Shown here piece after piece: positions 48,529 to 58,429 of a DNA stretch of 64,000 nucleotides. Made by a program: the position numbers and the translations under genes. Source of the DNA: Pseudomonadota bacterium (lineage in GTDB: Bacteria > Tectomicrobia > Entotheonellia > Entotheonellales > Entotheonellaceae). The notes under the pieces were generated by a model. It ran no database searches. It had not been told where the DNA came from and saw only the letters and a list, made by a program, of their open reading frames with translations. Location of the stretch: positions 1 to 64,000 of the forward strand of contig SXND01000234.1 in the NCBI GenBank assembly GCA_005777235.1. Direction: 5' to 3'. Position 1 is the stretch's first letter. Each line of letters opens with the position of its first letter.

Positions 48529-50340
48529 ATGCCTGATACTCAACATCTTGCGACACGTTTAACCGCGTTGTTCCAACGCATGGCCGCCGTGCCGGTGGAT
48601 GCGTACCTGGTGCTCTCCTCCGATGCGCATCTGAGCGAGTACGTGCCCGTGTACCAGCGCCGCCGCGATGCCATTACCGGCTTCACGGGCTCGGCTGGTA
48701 ATGCGCTGCTGTGCCCCGAGGGCAGCCACGTGTTTGTCGATTCGCGGTACTATTTACAGGCCGAGCAGCAAATTGATCCGACCTATTTCCGCATCCATAA
48801 GCTCGGCATGGACGGGGTGAAGCCGCTAACGGAATATCTGACCGAGTTGGAGAAGGAGCGCGGCCCGTTGCGGGTGGGGTTCGATCCGTTTAGCATATCG
48901 ATGAAAACCCACGCCTCTTCCGTCAAAGCCCTCAAACAGGCGGGTTCGGCCCTCGTGCCGATGACGCCCGATCTGGTGGATGCGGTGTGGGACGATCGCC
49001 CGGAGGCCCCCATGCAGCCGATTTACCGCTTGCCGGACGACGTCACAGGACGCTCGGTGGCGGACAAGCTCACGGCCATCCGGGCTGAGATGACCACCGC
49101 CGGGGCCGAGGTACTCATCCTCACCAAGCTCGACGACATTGCCTGGGTCACCAACCTGCGCGGCAATGATGTGTCGCACAATCCAGTGTTTGAGTCCTAC
49201 ATGATCATTGAGCGGGAACAGGCCACCTGTTTTACCCGCGTTGCCCCGCCGGCTGCGGTGCAGCAGGTGCTGGGATCCGACGTGACTTTTGCAGCCTACA
49301 GCGCCTATCCCGAGGCCGTGCGGCGTATTGCGGCGACGCCCAGCCGCACCGTCTGGCTCGATGCCTCGGCAACGACCATGGGCACGCGCCTGTTGCTGGC
49401 TGAGAACCAACGCCTGCACACCGAGCGCCATCCCGTCGTGCTCATGAAAGCGCAGAAAAACGCCGCCGAGATTGCCGCCATGCGCAATGCCCATGTGCAC
49501 GCTGCCGCCGCGAAAATCCGCAGCCTGGCCCGTCTGGAGCGCCAGGTCGCCGCCGGGCAGCATGTCAGCGAGCTGTCCTACGCTGACATGCTGTACGCCG
49601 AATACGCCAGCGAGGCCGGTTTTCGAGATCTCAGTTTTGGCACCATTGCCGCGGCCGGCCCGAACGGCGCTATCGTGCACTACGGCGACGCCAGTGCCGC
49701 GGTGGCCTTGCGCGCTGGCGAGCTGTTCCTGGTCGATTCGGGCGTGCAGGTGCTGGGCGGCACCACGGATGACACGCGCACGGTGAGCATCGGTACACCC
49801 ACGGAGCGCCAACGGCAACTGTACACCCTGGTGCTGCGCTGCCATATTGCCCTGGCGCGCCAAAAGTTCCCGGAAGGCACCTCGGGGACGGTACTGGACG
49901 GCGTGACGCGCTCGCTGTTATGGAACGCTGGGCTGGACTACGGCCACGGCACCGGCCACGGCGTGGGGGCGTTTCTCAATGTGCACGAAGGCCCGCAGCG
50001 TATCAGCCCCAAGGGCAGTGATGAGGCCCTGCTGCCGGGCATGGTCGTATCGAATGAACCGGGATACTATGAGGAAGGCTGGGGCGGCATCCGCCTGGAA
50101 AACCTCTATGTAGTGACGACCGATGATGACATGCCACCGCATCCGAGCGGCAAACGCTGGTTGCAGTTTGACTCACTGACCCTGATTCCCTTTGATAAGC
50201 GGCTCATTGAGTGGTCGCAACTGTCAGACGGCGAGCGTGCCTGGCTGGCGCGCTATCATGAGCAGGTGGCGGCGAGCATGGGCCCGTTGCTCCAGACAGA
50301 TGATCGTCTCTGGTTGCAGGAGGCCTGTGCGCTGCCGTAG
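48529..50340 (+). CDS. M24 family aminopeptidase P-type metallopeptidase
   Basis: A 603-residue protein of the long (eukaryote-type) Xaa-Pro aminopeptidase class: two N-terminal creatinase-like domains and a C-terminal pita-bread domain. Metal ligands: Asp in LFLVDSGVQVLG, Asp in TTDDTRTVSIG, His in GTGHGVGAFLNVHEGPQ, Glu in VVSNEPGYYEEG and Glu in GIRLENLYVV. It removes N-terminal residues before proline. Divergent from the ThDP gene. Confidence 0.92.
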   Translation: MPDTQHLATRLTALFQRMAAVPVDAYLVLSSDAHLSEYVPVYQRRRDAITGFTGSAGNALLCPEGSHVFVDSRYYLQAEQQIDPTYFRIHKLGMDGVKPLTEYLTELEKERGPLRVGFDPFSISMKTHASSVKALKQAGSALVPMTPDLVDAVWDDRPEAPMQPIYRLPDDVTGRSVADKLTAIRAEMTTAGAEVLILTKLDDIAWVTNLRGNDVSHNPVFESYMIIEREQATCFTRVAPPAAVQQVLGSDVTFAAYSAYPEAVRRIAATPSRTVWLDASATTMGTRLLLAENQRLHTERHPVVLMKAQKNAAEIAAMRNAHVHAAAAKIRSLARLERQVAAGQHVSELSYADMLYAEYASEAGFRDLSFGTIAAAGPNGAIVHYGDASAAVALRAGELFLVDSGVQVLGGTTDDTRTVSIGTPTERQRQLYTLVLRCHIALARQKFPEGTSGTVLDGVTRSLLWNAGLDYGHGTGHGVGAFLNVHEGPQRISPKGSDEALLPGMVVSNEPGYYEEGWGGIRLENLYVVTTDDDMPPHPSGKRWLQFDSLTLIPFDKRLIEWSQLSDGERAWLARYHEQVAASMGPLLQTDDRLWLQEACALP

Positions 50341-50433
50341 GCGGATAGGCCATATCCACGGGATGGGCGCGCCCGTCCCGCTCCAGCGCCGTCCCACTGT
50401 GCCTCCAGCGCGGGCGACGCTCCCAGCATGAGG

Positions 50434-50898
50434 CTACTCGTCGCGTGGGCTACGCACGGCTTTGGCCCCGCGATTGCTGTGGCAGGTGACGGGTTTGTCC
50501 ATCCCGGCCAGGCGTACAGCGGTGCGCACGGCTTGCCACCGACTGCTGGCATCGAGGTGAGGGCGACGTGCGACACGCGTACGGTAATCCATCGAGCGGC
50601 TTTTGGCGGGAAACACGCCTTGCCAGCCCCACGCACGGTTAGCGTTGGGATATGTGCGCTCCAGGGCATAGGGGAGAGACCCCGCGCCGTAGCCCTCCAC
50701 AAGGTCAATGGCGTGCACCTGTTGCGCCCGCGTCAGATGCTCCGGTCACGGTGCCACCCCATGCTCTGGCAGCATCGTGCTCCGATCTTGTGCGCCTTGG
50801 CCATCGCGGCCAAGGCGCACAGGCTGTGCAACATTGACATCTTTGACCCACACACCCTCCAGATCCCGCACGCCGCTGCTATAGAGCAGTGTGGTTAT
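50434..50898 (-). pseudogene. Relic of an integron-type tyrosine recombinase
   Basis: In one frame the sequence reads LLYSSGVRDLEGVWVKDVNV, GRDGQGAQDRSTMLPEH, TGA at 50746-50748, then EHLTRAQQVHAIDLVEGYG, LPYALERTYPNANRAWGWQ and GVFPAKSRSMDYRTRVARRP, ending AGMDKPVTCHSNRG. This matches IntI/XerC-like enzymes of the integron branch ([56 protein letters not shown]). The box II Arg/His and the catalytic Tyr are lost, and an upstream stop lies at 50899-50901. No attC-like array is apparent. Confidence 0.78.
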
Positions 50899-50998
50899 TC
50901 ATCGCGGCACACCCACCGTGGTAGGACAGCCGATGTCTGGTCTCTTTTCTCCCTTGGAGAGGGCGTCGGGAACCCTCTGCCGGGGATTCCACCACGCC

Positions 50999-53900
50999 TC
51001 AGCCCTCCGTCTGCACACTCGGCGGCGCCGCCGCTGGCTCCGCCGGAGCCTCCTGGCGCCGCCGCTGGCGCCACAGCCCCCCTGTGCTAAAACACTCCCA
51101 GCCCCAGCGCAGCCAGCGCAGCAAGGCTAAAACCATCCACAAGGCCCAGGCCAGCATAGCCAGACGATAGACCCACAATGGCAGCGACCACACTGACGCC
51201 TGCGGCAAGTCCGCAGCCGCACGGTCTTGATACCAATGCAGCAGCAGATTGTGCGAGCCGTTGCCAGCGATGCGCATATCCGGCGTGCCGAGCAGACCCG
51301 CTTGGAGGGTGAAGAACAGCGCCCCCAGGGCCAGGGCTGTGAGCAGCACCAGGCCAAGCTGCGTGGCATTAAACAGCAGCCGGCGGTTCTCCGCGCCCAG
51401 GCGTTGGCGCAGGCCGAGGGCGAGGAGCCAGCCCACCACCAGGAAGGCCGTTTCCACCATAGTCGGGGCCAGGCCAATGCCCAGCACAATCCAGGCAGGC
51501 GTCCGGATGGGCGTCAGCGGCAGGCGGCCCAGCACCAGCGCCCCCAACACGATAATGGCCAGCAGGCTCCAGAACAATACCGCGGGTCCCAGTGGTGGCC
51601 CGCTGCACCACAGCACCCAACGATCCGACGGCATGAGCAGGCGGACGTGGGCGTTGACACTCGGCAACGTGGCGTTGAGCCGTGGCGAGGTAAAGCGGGT
51701 CGCGATACCGTTGGCTTGCCGCCAGCGTAATACCACTCGTTGCGTACCAGGATTGAGTGGCAGCGTCACCACACGGTTTTCCTGACGCTGCGCCTGGGTC
51801 TGGCCATTGCTACTCACCAGTTGCAGGGTGGCGTTGTCTGGCAAGGTGAGACTGTACTGCCCGCCGCGACTGCTGCGCAGTTCCAGCACGGCTTCGACGT
51901 CAGTGGCGCGGCGGCCAGGGGTGACGCTGATGCTGCTGTGGTCAATCGTTAAGGTGGCGCCTGGCACGCCCTCGGGGCGCGTGATCTGCACCTCCACGGT
52001 CTCGCCCGGCCACGGGTGCCACTCGGGAAACCAATGCCCGGCGCTGGGATGACGATGATGAATCACCGGAATGCCGCTGGGTTGCACGCGCCACAGCGGG
52101 CTGACATCGAGGCGCCAGATTTCCGTCCAGGACAGCGTCTCGGGGGCGCTGAGCTGCAGTTGGGGGCGTGTCTCCAGCACCGAGGTCCAGCGCGCTTCGC
52201 TCTCACTCGCCGCCATGTTGACCGCGACTTTGCCTTGCTCGACACGCACGCCAGGAGTGGTGACGGCTTCGCCAGCCAGCAGCGGCACGGCCAGCACCAC
52301 GGCGCTGCCAGCCGGGGAAACGCGCCACACACGTGTCTCCACGCTCCAGGTGAGGCCCAGGTGTAGGGTGCGCTCCACCCGCACGAAGGGCGGCAACGTG
52401 CCGGCCTCGATGGTAGCCGTGGCCGCCTGGGCCTCGGGACGCCGCACACGGCGCAACTGCAGTTGCGCCTCGACCAGCCCGTCTTCGTGCCGGCCCTGCA
52501 CCTCCCAGCCAGCGGACTGGATCTCGGCGCGGTACGGTTTGAGGGGCAAGGGCAATTCCACCGTGTCGCGGTTGGGCAGCGGCCCTTCCATGACGAGCTG
52601 ATAGCGCCCGGCGGGCAGATCAAGCCAGAGGTGGCCATTGGTGTCCCGTGACAGTCCCTCGGCCGGCATGCCGTCCAGTAAGACGGTGTGCGGTAGCCAG
52701 TGCCGCGCCTGGCCGGGCAGCGGCACGGCAACATGGGCGGTGGTGTGCAGCTCCTGGCGCAGGCGCAGGGTCTGTCCAGACACTTCCAACTGCAAGCGCG
52801 GACTGATAGCACAGTCGGGCAGGCAGCGCGGCGCCTCCTGGTGCGTCAGCCGTGTGCGTAATTCTTTGAGCAATTCTGGTGGCGGGAAACCGTCTTGCGC
52901 CTGGATCACGAGGGGCGTCAGTAGCAGGACGCCCGCCGCGCTGGCCCCGGCGGCCAGGGGGACGATGGCCCGACGCAGGCGCTGCCAGAGGTTCTCCGAG
53001 GCGCCCAGCCGGAGTACACAGGCGAGCAGCGCCGCAACGCAGAGGAGGCGCGCATAGGCGAATGCCCGGTTCATCCACGGCGGCAGTAACCACAGAGAGA
53101 GCTGTTGCGTGCGTACCACTGGACCACTCCAGCCAAGGGTCACTGTGGTCCATTGCCAGCGTGGCAGGCCAGGGCCTGTTTGAATGGCGGCGTTGGGATC
53201 GTACTGCTGTGGCCGTTGTGATGCCGAGGCGCGGGCGCTGAGGCTCCCGGCTTGACCACCAGCGAGGCGATCCGCCAGGTAGTCCCCGGATGCCGCTGCG
53301 GCATCCGGCTTTGGCGCTTCTGTTGCCGGTAGCCTTTTGGCCAGTGGCCTCGGAGAGTCTGCTTCGGACTCCATCCTCCTCCCCATACGCCCCTCCAACT
53401 GCGCGCCCTGCGGGGCTGGAGGCGGTGCCTCACTGACGACCTGCCACGGTCGTTCTAACTGGGGATGCAGCCCAAGCCGCGCTTGCTGGATCATGAAGGA
53501 CACCGCCACGAACAGGAGGCACGCCACCGCCGCCAGACGATACAGCCCCACCAGGCGCCGCATCCAGCCCACCGGCAAGACGCGCAGCAAGGCCACCGCT
53601 ACCAAGACGTGCAGCCACACGCTCCAGGGCGCCTCGGGCTCGTGCACCAGCAACACCAATGTCACCAGGGCCACGCCGCCCCAGGGCCAGCCCCAGAGCT
53701 TGCCGATGGACAGCGCCAGCAACAAGACCAGAAAGAGGTCCATCAAGGTCCACTGTTCCAGCCAGGCTTCTGGAATGCTGTCAACCCCCTGGGCCGTCAG
53801 CACGCGCCACCCGGGCGGCAAGTGCAGGGCGCCGCTCACCTGGTGGAAATCGTGCTCCCAACCCACCGCCGGCAAGGCGCTGCGCACGCCTTCGAGGCGA

Positions 53901-55174
53901 CTATCCGCCACGAGCTGCACGTGCCCGTGCCGCAACTCGACTCCAGCCCGTCCCTGCTGTGCGGCGGTGGTGATAAATTGCTCCTGCCCATCCACCGCCA
54001 CCCGGCCCAGTCTCGCCGGGGTATGCAAGTCCAGACGCCAGCCGCGGGTCATGCTGCCGCTGATCTGATCCTGCACCGTGTAGCCGGTGCCGGCGAAATC
54101 CAGCCACCACCGACGATGCAGCACCAATTGATCGGGGGCGGGGTCCGGGTCGCCGCGCCGTTTTTCGATGAGTTGCATGCTGTCACCAGCCCGCAATTGG
54201 TAGGCCGGTAGCGTGCGCCATTCCTGCGGCAAGGTGGTCTGTTGCGCATCGATGGGGGCCACGCCGTCGATCTCCACATGGCGCAAGGGCGGGCGCAGCT
54301 CCACGGTCCAGATTTCGTCTGGCGGCCACGGCGCCTCCACCCCAGACGGTAACGCCAGGGCGCTCAGGCGCACGCCGGTGTGGCGCATCTGCAGGACGAT
54401 GCTCCAGGCCCCAGGGCGCACCTGGGCACGCAGGCGTCCGTCGGCTTCGAGGCGGGCTGGCAGGGGACTGGTGAGTACCAGAGGGATAAAGTCGGGGCTC
54501 AGCACTGGCCCGAACACCACCTCGCGTTGCTTGCCGGAGACGTTGACGTCCATCCTGACCGTCACCAGCAGCGGGATGTCATCGGTGATGCGACGATAGA
54601 CGCGTAGCTCCAGGCTGTCCTCGGCTTGCTCCTGCTCCGCTCCCCCGCGCCGCAGCCAGAGTTGCCCCGCCTGGTCCAGGTCTGGGAACTCGACTGTCTG
54701 GCCCTCCAGCGTGAGCCCCACCAACCCGGTGGTGGCCGGGATGGCCAGGGCCTGCGGCAGGGTGTCCCAGACGAACGTCCCCGTGATGCTATGCGTCCCC
54801 GGCGGCACCAAGAGCGCCGGTGTGCCAGCGCGGGCGCTCACCGCCACGGGCTGGCCGTTGCGCTGTACGTCTTGCGGCCAGTGCTCCGCCCCGCCTGGCA
54901 GCGTGATCCATGCTTCCGTGAAGGTGACCCAGTGCTGCGCGAAGGTGCCGCCCTGGGCGGTGAGTTGGAGGGTGAGGCGTGATGGCCACAGGCAGCGTAG
55001 TGCGGGGTGCTGGTTGTAGACGAAGGGGCAGTCGTGCGGCTGGTGGTTGTACAGGGCCCAGGGAATCCACGGCTGCAGCGCCGGTGGCACCTCTGCGACG
55101 GGCAGCGGCCCGGCGCCCACGGCGGCATATTGGAGCAGGCATAGCCACAGGACCAGCCAGGTTCGTCGCTTCAT
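50999..55174 (-). CDS. Very large membrane protein of unknown function (1391 residues)
   Basis: ATG 55174 follows AAGGAG and starts a signal-like helix (WLVLWLCLLQYAAVG). About 470 beta-rich periplasmic residues follow, then a helix cluster (~475-565), a linker (~570-690; APPPAPQGAQ), two helices (~703-722, ~739-757), a second ~420-residue beta-rich region with cysteines near residues 784-788 (CLPDC) and four C-terminal helices (~1180-1360; LLAIIVLGALVLG, TAFLVVGWLLALGL). The duplicated layout of beta-rich periplasmic part then helices suggests internal duplication or fusion. I do not recognise the family. It is monocistronic and the frame is intact over 4.2 kb, so it is under selection. Confidence 0.8.
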   Translation of the reverse strand: MKRRTWLVLWLCLLQYAAVGAGPLPVAEVPPALQPWIPWALYNHQPHDCPFVYNQHPALRCLWPSRLTLQLTAQGGTFAQHWVTFTEAWITLPGGAEHWPQDVQRNGQPVAVSARAGTPALLVPPGTHSITGTFVWDTLPQALAIPATTGLVGLTLEGQTVEFPDLDQAGQLWLRRGGAEQEQAEDSLELRVYRRITDDIPLLVTVRMDVNVSGKQREVVFGPVLSPDFIPLVLTSPLPARLEADGRLRAQVRPGAWSIVLQMRHTGVRLSALALPSGVEAPWPPDEIWTVELRPPLRHVEIDGVAPIDAQQTTLPQEWRTLPAYQLRAGDSMQLIEKRRGDPDPAPDQLVLHRRWWLDFAGTGYTVQDQISGSMTRGWRLDLHTPARLGRVAVDGQEQFITTAAQQGRAGVELRHGHVQLVADSRLEGVRSALPAVGWEHDFHQVSGALHLPPGWRVLTAQGVDSIPEAWLEQWTLMDLFLVLLLALSIGKLWGWPWGGVALVTLVLLVHEPEAPWSVWLHVLVAVALLRVLPVGWMRRLVGLYRLAAVACLLFVAVSFMIQQARLGLHPQLERPWQVVSEAPPPAPQGAQLEGRMGRRMESEADSPRPLAKRLPATEAPKPDAAAASGDYLADRLAGGQAGSLSARASASQRPQQYDPNAAIQTGPGLPRWQWTTVTLGWSGPVVRTQQLSLWLLPPWMNRAFAYARLLCVAALLACVLRLGASENLWQRLRRAIVPLAAGASAAGVLLLTPLVIQAQDGFPPPELLKELRTRLTHQEAPRCLPDCAISPRLQLEVSGQTLRLRQELHTTAHVAVPLPGQARHWLPHTVLLDGMPAEGLSRDTNGHLWLDLPAGRYQLVMEGPLPNRDTVELPLPLKPYRAEIQSAGWEVQGRHEDGLVEAQLQLRRVRRPEAQAATATIEAGTLPPFVRVERTLHLGLTWSVETRVWRVSPAGSAVVLAVPLLAGEAVTTPGVRVEQGKVAVNMAASESEARWTSVLETRPQLQLSAPETLSWTEIWRLDVSPLWRVQPSGIPVIHHRHPSAGHWFPEWHPWPGETVEVQITRPEGVPGATLTIDHSSISVTPGRRATDVEAVLELRSSRGGQYSLTLPDNATLQLVSSNGQTQAQRQENRVVTLPLNPGTQRVVLRWRQANGIATRFTSPRLNATLPSVNAHVRLLMPSDRWVLWCSGPPLGPAVLFWSLLAIIVLGALVLGRLPLTPIRTPAWIVLGIGLAPTMVETAFLVVGWLLALGLRQRLGAENRRLLFNATQLGLVLLTALALGALFFTLQAGLLGTPDMRIAGNGSHNLLLHWYQDRAAADLPQASVWSLPLWVYRLAMLAWALWMVLALLRWLRWGWECFSTGGLWRQRRRQEAPAEPAAAPPSVQTEG

Positions 55175-55360
55175 ATGTTGTCTCCTTGTGCGGGCGATTT
55201 CTGGTAACGCTTCTCTGCACTGCCTCCCCTCGCTGGGGGAAGGTATGCCGTGCGGAAATCGCCTGACGCAATGGACATTGGGCACGTGCGTACGAGGAGT
55301 GTATCGTCTGCAGATCTGGCGGGCCCATGCGACTGTGCGTCCTGCCCCCCCCTCCCACGC

Positions 55361-56269
55361 TTACCGCTCGCAGCCGAGAAACGCGCGCACGACACGCTCA
55401 AAATCCACCGGATTGTCCCCCTGCACGAGATGTCCAGCCCTGGGCACTTCCGCCAGGTGGCTGTGCGGCACCATGCGGTGCATTTTCGCCGCGGTCTCAC
55501 GTGACAACATATTACTCTCGGCCCCACGGATGATCAGCGTCGGCGCGGTGATGGACGCCAGTTCAGCCCACGCCTCTTCGGTCATCTCGCCACCACGGTC
55601 GCGCCGAATGCCCCGACGTCGGTCGTGCTTCCAGGTCCAGCTTCCATCCGGCAGTTGCTTCAGATTGTTCAGCAGACTGCCGCGAATCTGCGCTTCCGGG
55701 CGGCGCGGGTTATAGCGCCGCACGCGCTCGACCAGCCAGTCAAAGGAGTCAAACGTTTCGGTGCCTTCGAGAAACTCGCGGATGTGCTGGCGTCCCTCGG
55801 CCAGGATGTCAGGCCCCACGTCAATCACAATGAGGCGCTCCACTTGCGCCGGATGGGTGGCGGTGAAGCTATAGGCATTGCGCCCGCCCATGGAGAGGCC
55901 CATCAACAGAAAACGCTCGAAGCCAATGGCCTCCGTAAAGGCGTGAATATCCGCCACGTGGAACGCCGTATCGTAGTCGCCCGCCTCCGACCACTCACTA
56001 TCACCATGGCCGCGTTGATCGAGAGCGATAATATGGAAGTGGTCGCGCATGGCCAGCGCGAAGAAATCCCAGCTATGGGCAGCTTGCGCCCCGCCGTGCA
56101 GGAGGAGCATCCGGGGTTTGTCCCGATTCCCCCAGTCGCGGTAGTGCAAGCGCAGGCCATTGGCCTGCACGAAGTGATCTTCTGGGGTGATTTCCGTGCT
56201 GAAGGTGATGCCGGCAGCCCGCGCTGCGTCAAATAACGACATGCCACCCATGGCTTCGGCGGTGGTCAT
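55361..56269 (-). CDS. Alpha/beta-fold hydrolase
   Basis: A 302-residue hydrolase with LLLHGGAQAAHSWDFFA (oxyanion region), ALDQRGHGDSEW near residue 83, nucleophile elbow GLSMGG near residue 122, an acid in IIRGAESNML and a histidine in AGHLVQGDNP near residue 280. GGAGGAG lies upstream of ATG 56269; the frame is open to 56629 without support. Divergent from the amidohydrolase gene. Confidence 0.88.
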   Translation of the reverse strand: MTTAEAMGGMSLFDAARAAGITFSTEITPEDHFVQANGLRLHYRDWGNRDKPRMLLLHGGAQAAHSWDFFALAMRDHFHIIALDQRGHGDSEWSEAGDYDTAFHVADIHAFTEAIGFERFLLMGLSMGGRNAYSFTATHPAQVERLIVIDVGPDILAEGRQHIREFLEGTETFDSFDWLVERVRRYNPRRPEAQIRGSLLNNLKQLPDGSWTWKHDRRRGIRRDRGGEMTEEAWAELASITAPTLIIRGAESNMLSRETAAKMHRMVPHSHLAEVPRAGHLVQGDNPVDFERVVRAFLGCER

Positions 56270-56627
56270 ACAGAGCTCCTCCTGTGGTGCAAGGCGTATC
56301 GAGAGTGATGTCGTGGGGCTGGCCAGGTCCGTACCGAGTCCGCGACTCGTGCCCGTCCAGGCCAGCGCCGGGCCCAGTGTATAGAGCCTGGCGAGACCAT
56401 GCAAGAGATGCCAACAGTTTCTGCGTCCGGCGCGAGCCCGTGCTGGCCAGGCTTGTACCAGCCTACTCTGTCGTGCTATCCTCGCCTCAGGGTAGCCAGG
56501 GCTCCGGGCCACGACGATGCTCCCGGCAGACGGACAAGGCCATGCCGGCGTGGCAGCGGTAGCCGCGTGCAGGCGTAGATGCTTGAGGCCGACGAGACAC
56601 GTCGTGCACTCAGGGTGGAGGTGGATC

Positions 56628-57854
56628 ATGGCGAACGTCTATCCCATGCTGTCCAGTGATGGGCACCTCGAAGTCCTCCCAGAGCGGTGGACGAACCGGA
56701 TGCCGGAGAAATACCGCGCACTCGCTCCACACACGATAACCCTGCCGGATGGAAGCGACGCCATTGTCATGGCAGGCGCCGGGCCTTTCAAGGTCAACTA
56801 CATTGACTTGCGAGGGGGCCGCAAGGCCGACGACTGGCAGCCGGTGGGGGTGAAAGTCGAGAATACGCCGGGCATTGGCCCCCCAGAGCAACGCGTCGCC
56901 GAGCAGGATGTCGACGGCCTGTTAGCCGAGGTGCTGTTTCCCAACATGACGGCAGGCCCCACGCTCTGGCGCAATATGGCGGATGATGCCGCCTACAAGG
57001 CGGCGGTGCGGGCCTACAACGATTGGCTGGCGGAAGAGTATTGCCCGGTGGCGCCGGAACGTTTACTGGGCATGGGCGTGATCCCGTGGACCAATATCGA
57101 CGATGCGCTGGCCGAGCTGACGCATGCCGCTGAGATGGGCTTAAAGGGTGTCGTACTCGGGGTGTTCCCGAGTGGGAAATCCTATCCTACCCCCGAGGAT
57201 GACCGTTTCTGGGCTGCGGCCCAGGCGATGCACATGCCGGTGACCGTGCATGTCGGGTTCAACCGCACGGGCCCGCGCGCCAACGAGCCGACGTTCCTGT
57301 TCCCGCATGCCGATCCCGAGCTCCTGAAATCAACCAGGCACATCGTCGACTACGTGGCGCGTTGGGGCATGGATGCCGCCAAGAGCCTGGCACCGCTAGT
57401 GCTCTCGGGCGTGTTTGATCGCTTCCCGGACTTCAAGATCTTCTTTGCCGAGACCCGCGTCGGGTGGATTCCCTTCTGGCTGGAGATGGCGGATTACTGG
57501 TATGACAAGCATCTGAGCTGGAACAAACGCCTGCTCGGCTTCCAGCCCCCGCAGCGCAAGCCCAGTGAGTACATCCGCGACCACATTGTGCTGAGCGTGC
57601 AGCACGTGGAGCGCACCGCCATTGAGATGCGCCACCACCTCGGTGTGGACCATTTACTGTTTGCGACGGATTTCCCGCATATCGAATGTGATTGGCCGGA
57701 GACCCGGTCGTACGTGGACCGCATGTTTGCTGGCGTACCGTGGGAGGAGGCCTATCCTATCCTGGCGGGGAACATGCTACGGTTCTTCCATCTGCAAGAC
57801 ACGGCCATGGCGCACCAGGTGGAGGCCCAGGCGAAAGTCGCCGTGTGGGCTTAA
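56628..57854 (+). CDS. Amidohydrolase (amidohydrolase_2 family)
   Basis: A 408-residue metal-dependent hydrolase or decarboxylase. N-terminal SSDGHLEV supplies an Asp/His pair, VTVHVGFNR near residue 205 holds the next histidine, and the terminal Asp/His are in LLFATDFPHIECDWP near residue 345. This pattern matches the ACMSD-related branch acting on aromatic or amide substrates. GGTGGAGGTGG precedes ATG 56628. Confidence 0.88.
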   Translation: MANVYPMLSSDGHLEVLPERWTNRMPEKYRALAPHTITLPDGSDAIVMAGAGPFKVNYIDLRGGRKADDWQPVGVKVENTPGIGPPEQRVAEQDVDGLLAEVLFPNMTAGPTLWRNMADDAAYKAAVRAYNDWLAEEYCPVAPERLLGMGVIPWTNIDDALAELTHAAEMGLKGVVLGVFPSGKSYPTPEDDRFWAAAQAMHMPVTVHVGFNRTGPRANEPTFLFPHADPELLKSTRHIVDYVARWGMDAAKSLAPLVLSGVFDRFPDFKIFFAETRVGWIPFWLEMADYWYDKHLSWNKRLLGFQPPQRKPSEYIRDHIVLSVQHVERTAIEMRHHLGVDHLLFATDFPHIECDWPETRSYVDRMFAGVPWEEAYPILAGNMLRFFHLQDTAMAHQVEAQAKVAVWA

Positions 57855-57897
57855 GCTCCCTGCTGTAGTGCCCACCCCAGGGCACGTCCGCATCAAC

Positions 57898-57925
57898 GTA
57901 GGGGTGACCGGCCGGTCGCCCCTAC
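57898..57925. repeat. Second copy of the GTAGGGG palindrome
   Basis: GTAGGGGTGACC, loop GGCC, then GGTCGCCCCTAC: the same element as at 5947-5974 with one arm mismatch. It again touches the stop codon of a minus-strand frame, here a monooxygenase remnant ending at 57922, and lies 44 bases past the amidohydrolase stop. Confidence 0.6.
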
Positions 57926-58020
57926 TGGAAGCGCGGCATCACCTTCTTAGCAAACAACTCTAAGGTTTTTAGGCACTTATCGCGTGCCAATAGCCCCTGG
58001 CCGCAGAGCAAAAACTGTCC
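57922..58020 (-). pseudogene. C-terminal remnant of an LLM-class flavin monooxygenase
   Basis: The last 32 codons read CLKTLELFAKKVMPRF, the standard C-terminal helix of luciferase-like monooxygenases (LELFAKEVMPRF). Upstream codons lose the resemblance quickly. Nothing of the barrel remains. Confidence 0.55.
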
Positions 58021-58221
58021 ATGCCGCGTTCCTGGACCATTGCACCGAAACGTGCGTGAAGCCCCTGGATGTATCCATGGGGAGGTCAGCACGTTGGTCC
58101 GTCTGCGGACCAACGTGCTGACGATACCACTATGGTAGCCACACTCCCTGCCGAGGGGCAAGGAGTGTGCCTGATACAGTAGACATTATCGGGCAGAAGA
58201 AACGTGAGGCTTACCGACACT

Positions 58222-58330
58222 CCTCCCCCCAGCGGGGGGAGGTTGGGAGGGGGGCACAGGGCGGCCAGGAGTTCCCCGTCTCCTCACCCACCGTCGTTTC
58301 CCCTTCCTGCCTCCCCCCGCTGGGGGGAGG
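58222..58330. repeat. Inverted pair of CCTCCCCCC palindromes
   Basis: CCTCCCCCC-AGC-GGGGGGAGG at 58222-58242 and its reverse complement CCTCCCCCC-GCT-GGGGGGAGG at 58310-58330. Each is a perfect 9 bp hairpin, and the two are oppositely oriented, so they can also pair with one another across ~67 bases. It is intergenic, amid decayed genes. Confidence 0.6.
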
Positions 58331-58429
58331 TTCCAGATCCCAGGAGGGGGCAGCGTGGCCGAGGCAGCTCCTGCATGAGCCCATCTTCTATTCCCGATAA
58401 TGTCTAGTCCTGGACCGAGCGGAGAGGCC

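Noticed and set aside
51227-51785. Plus-strand frames antisense to the 1391-residue gene
   Set aside because: Composition-driven shadows rich in Arg/Gln/Pro; the minus-strand gene has signal peptide, membrane helices and a ribosome-binding site.
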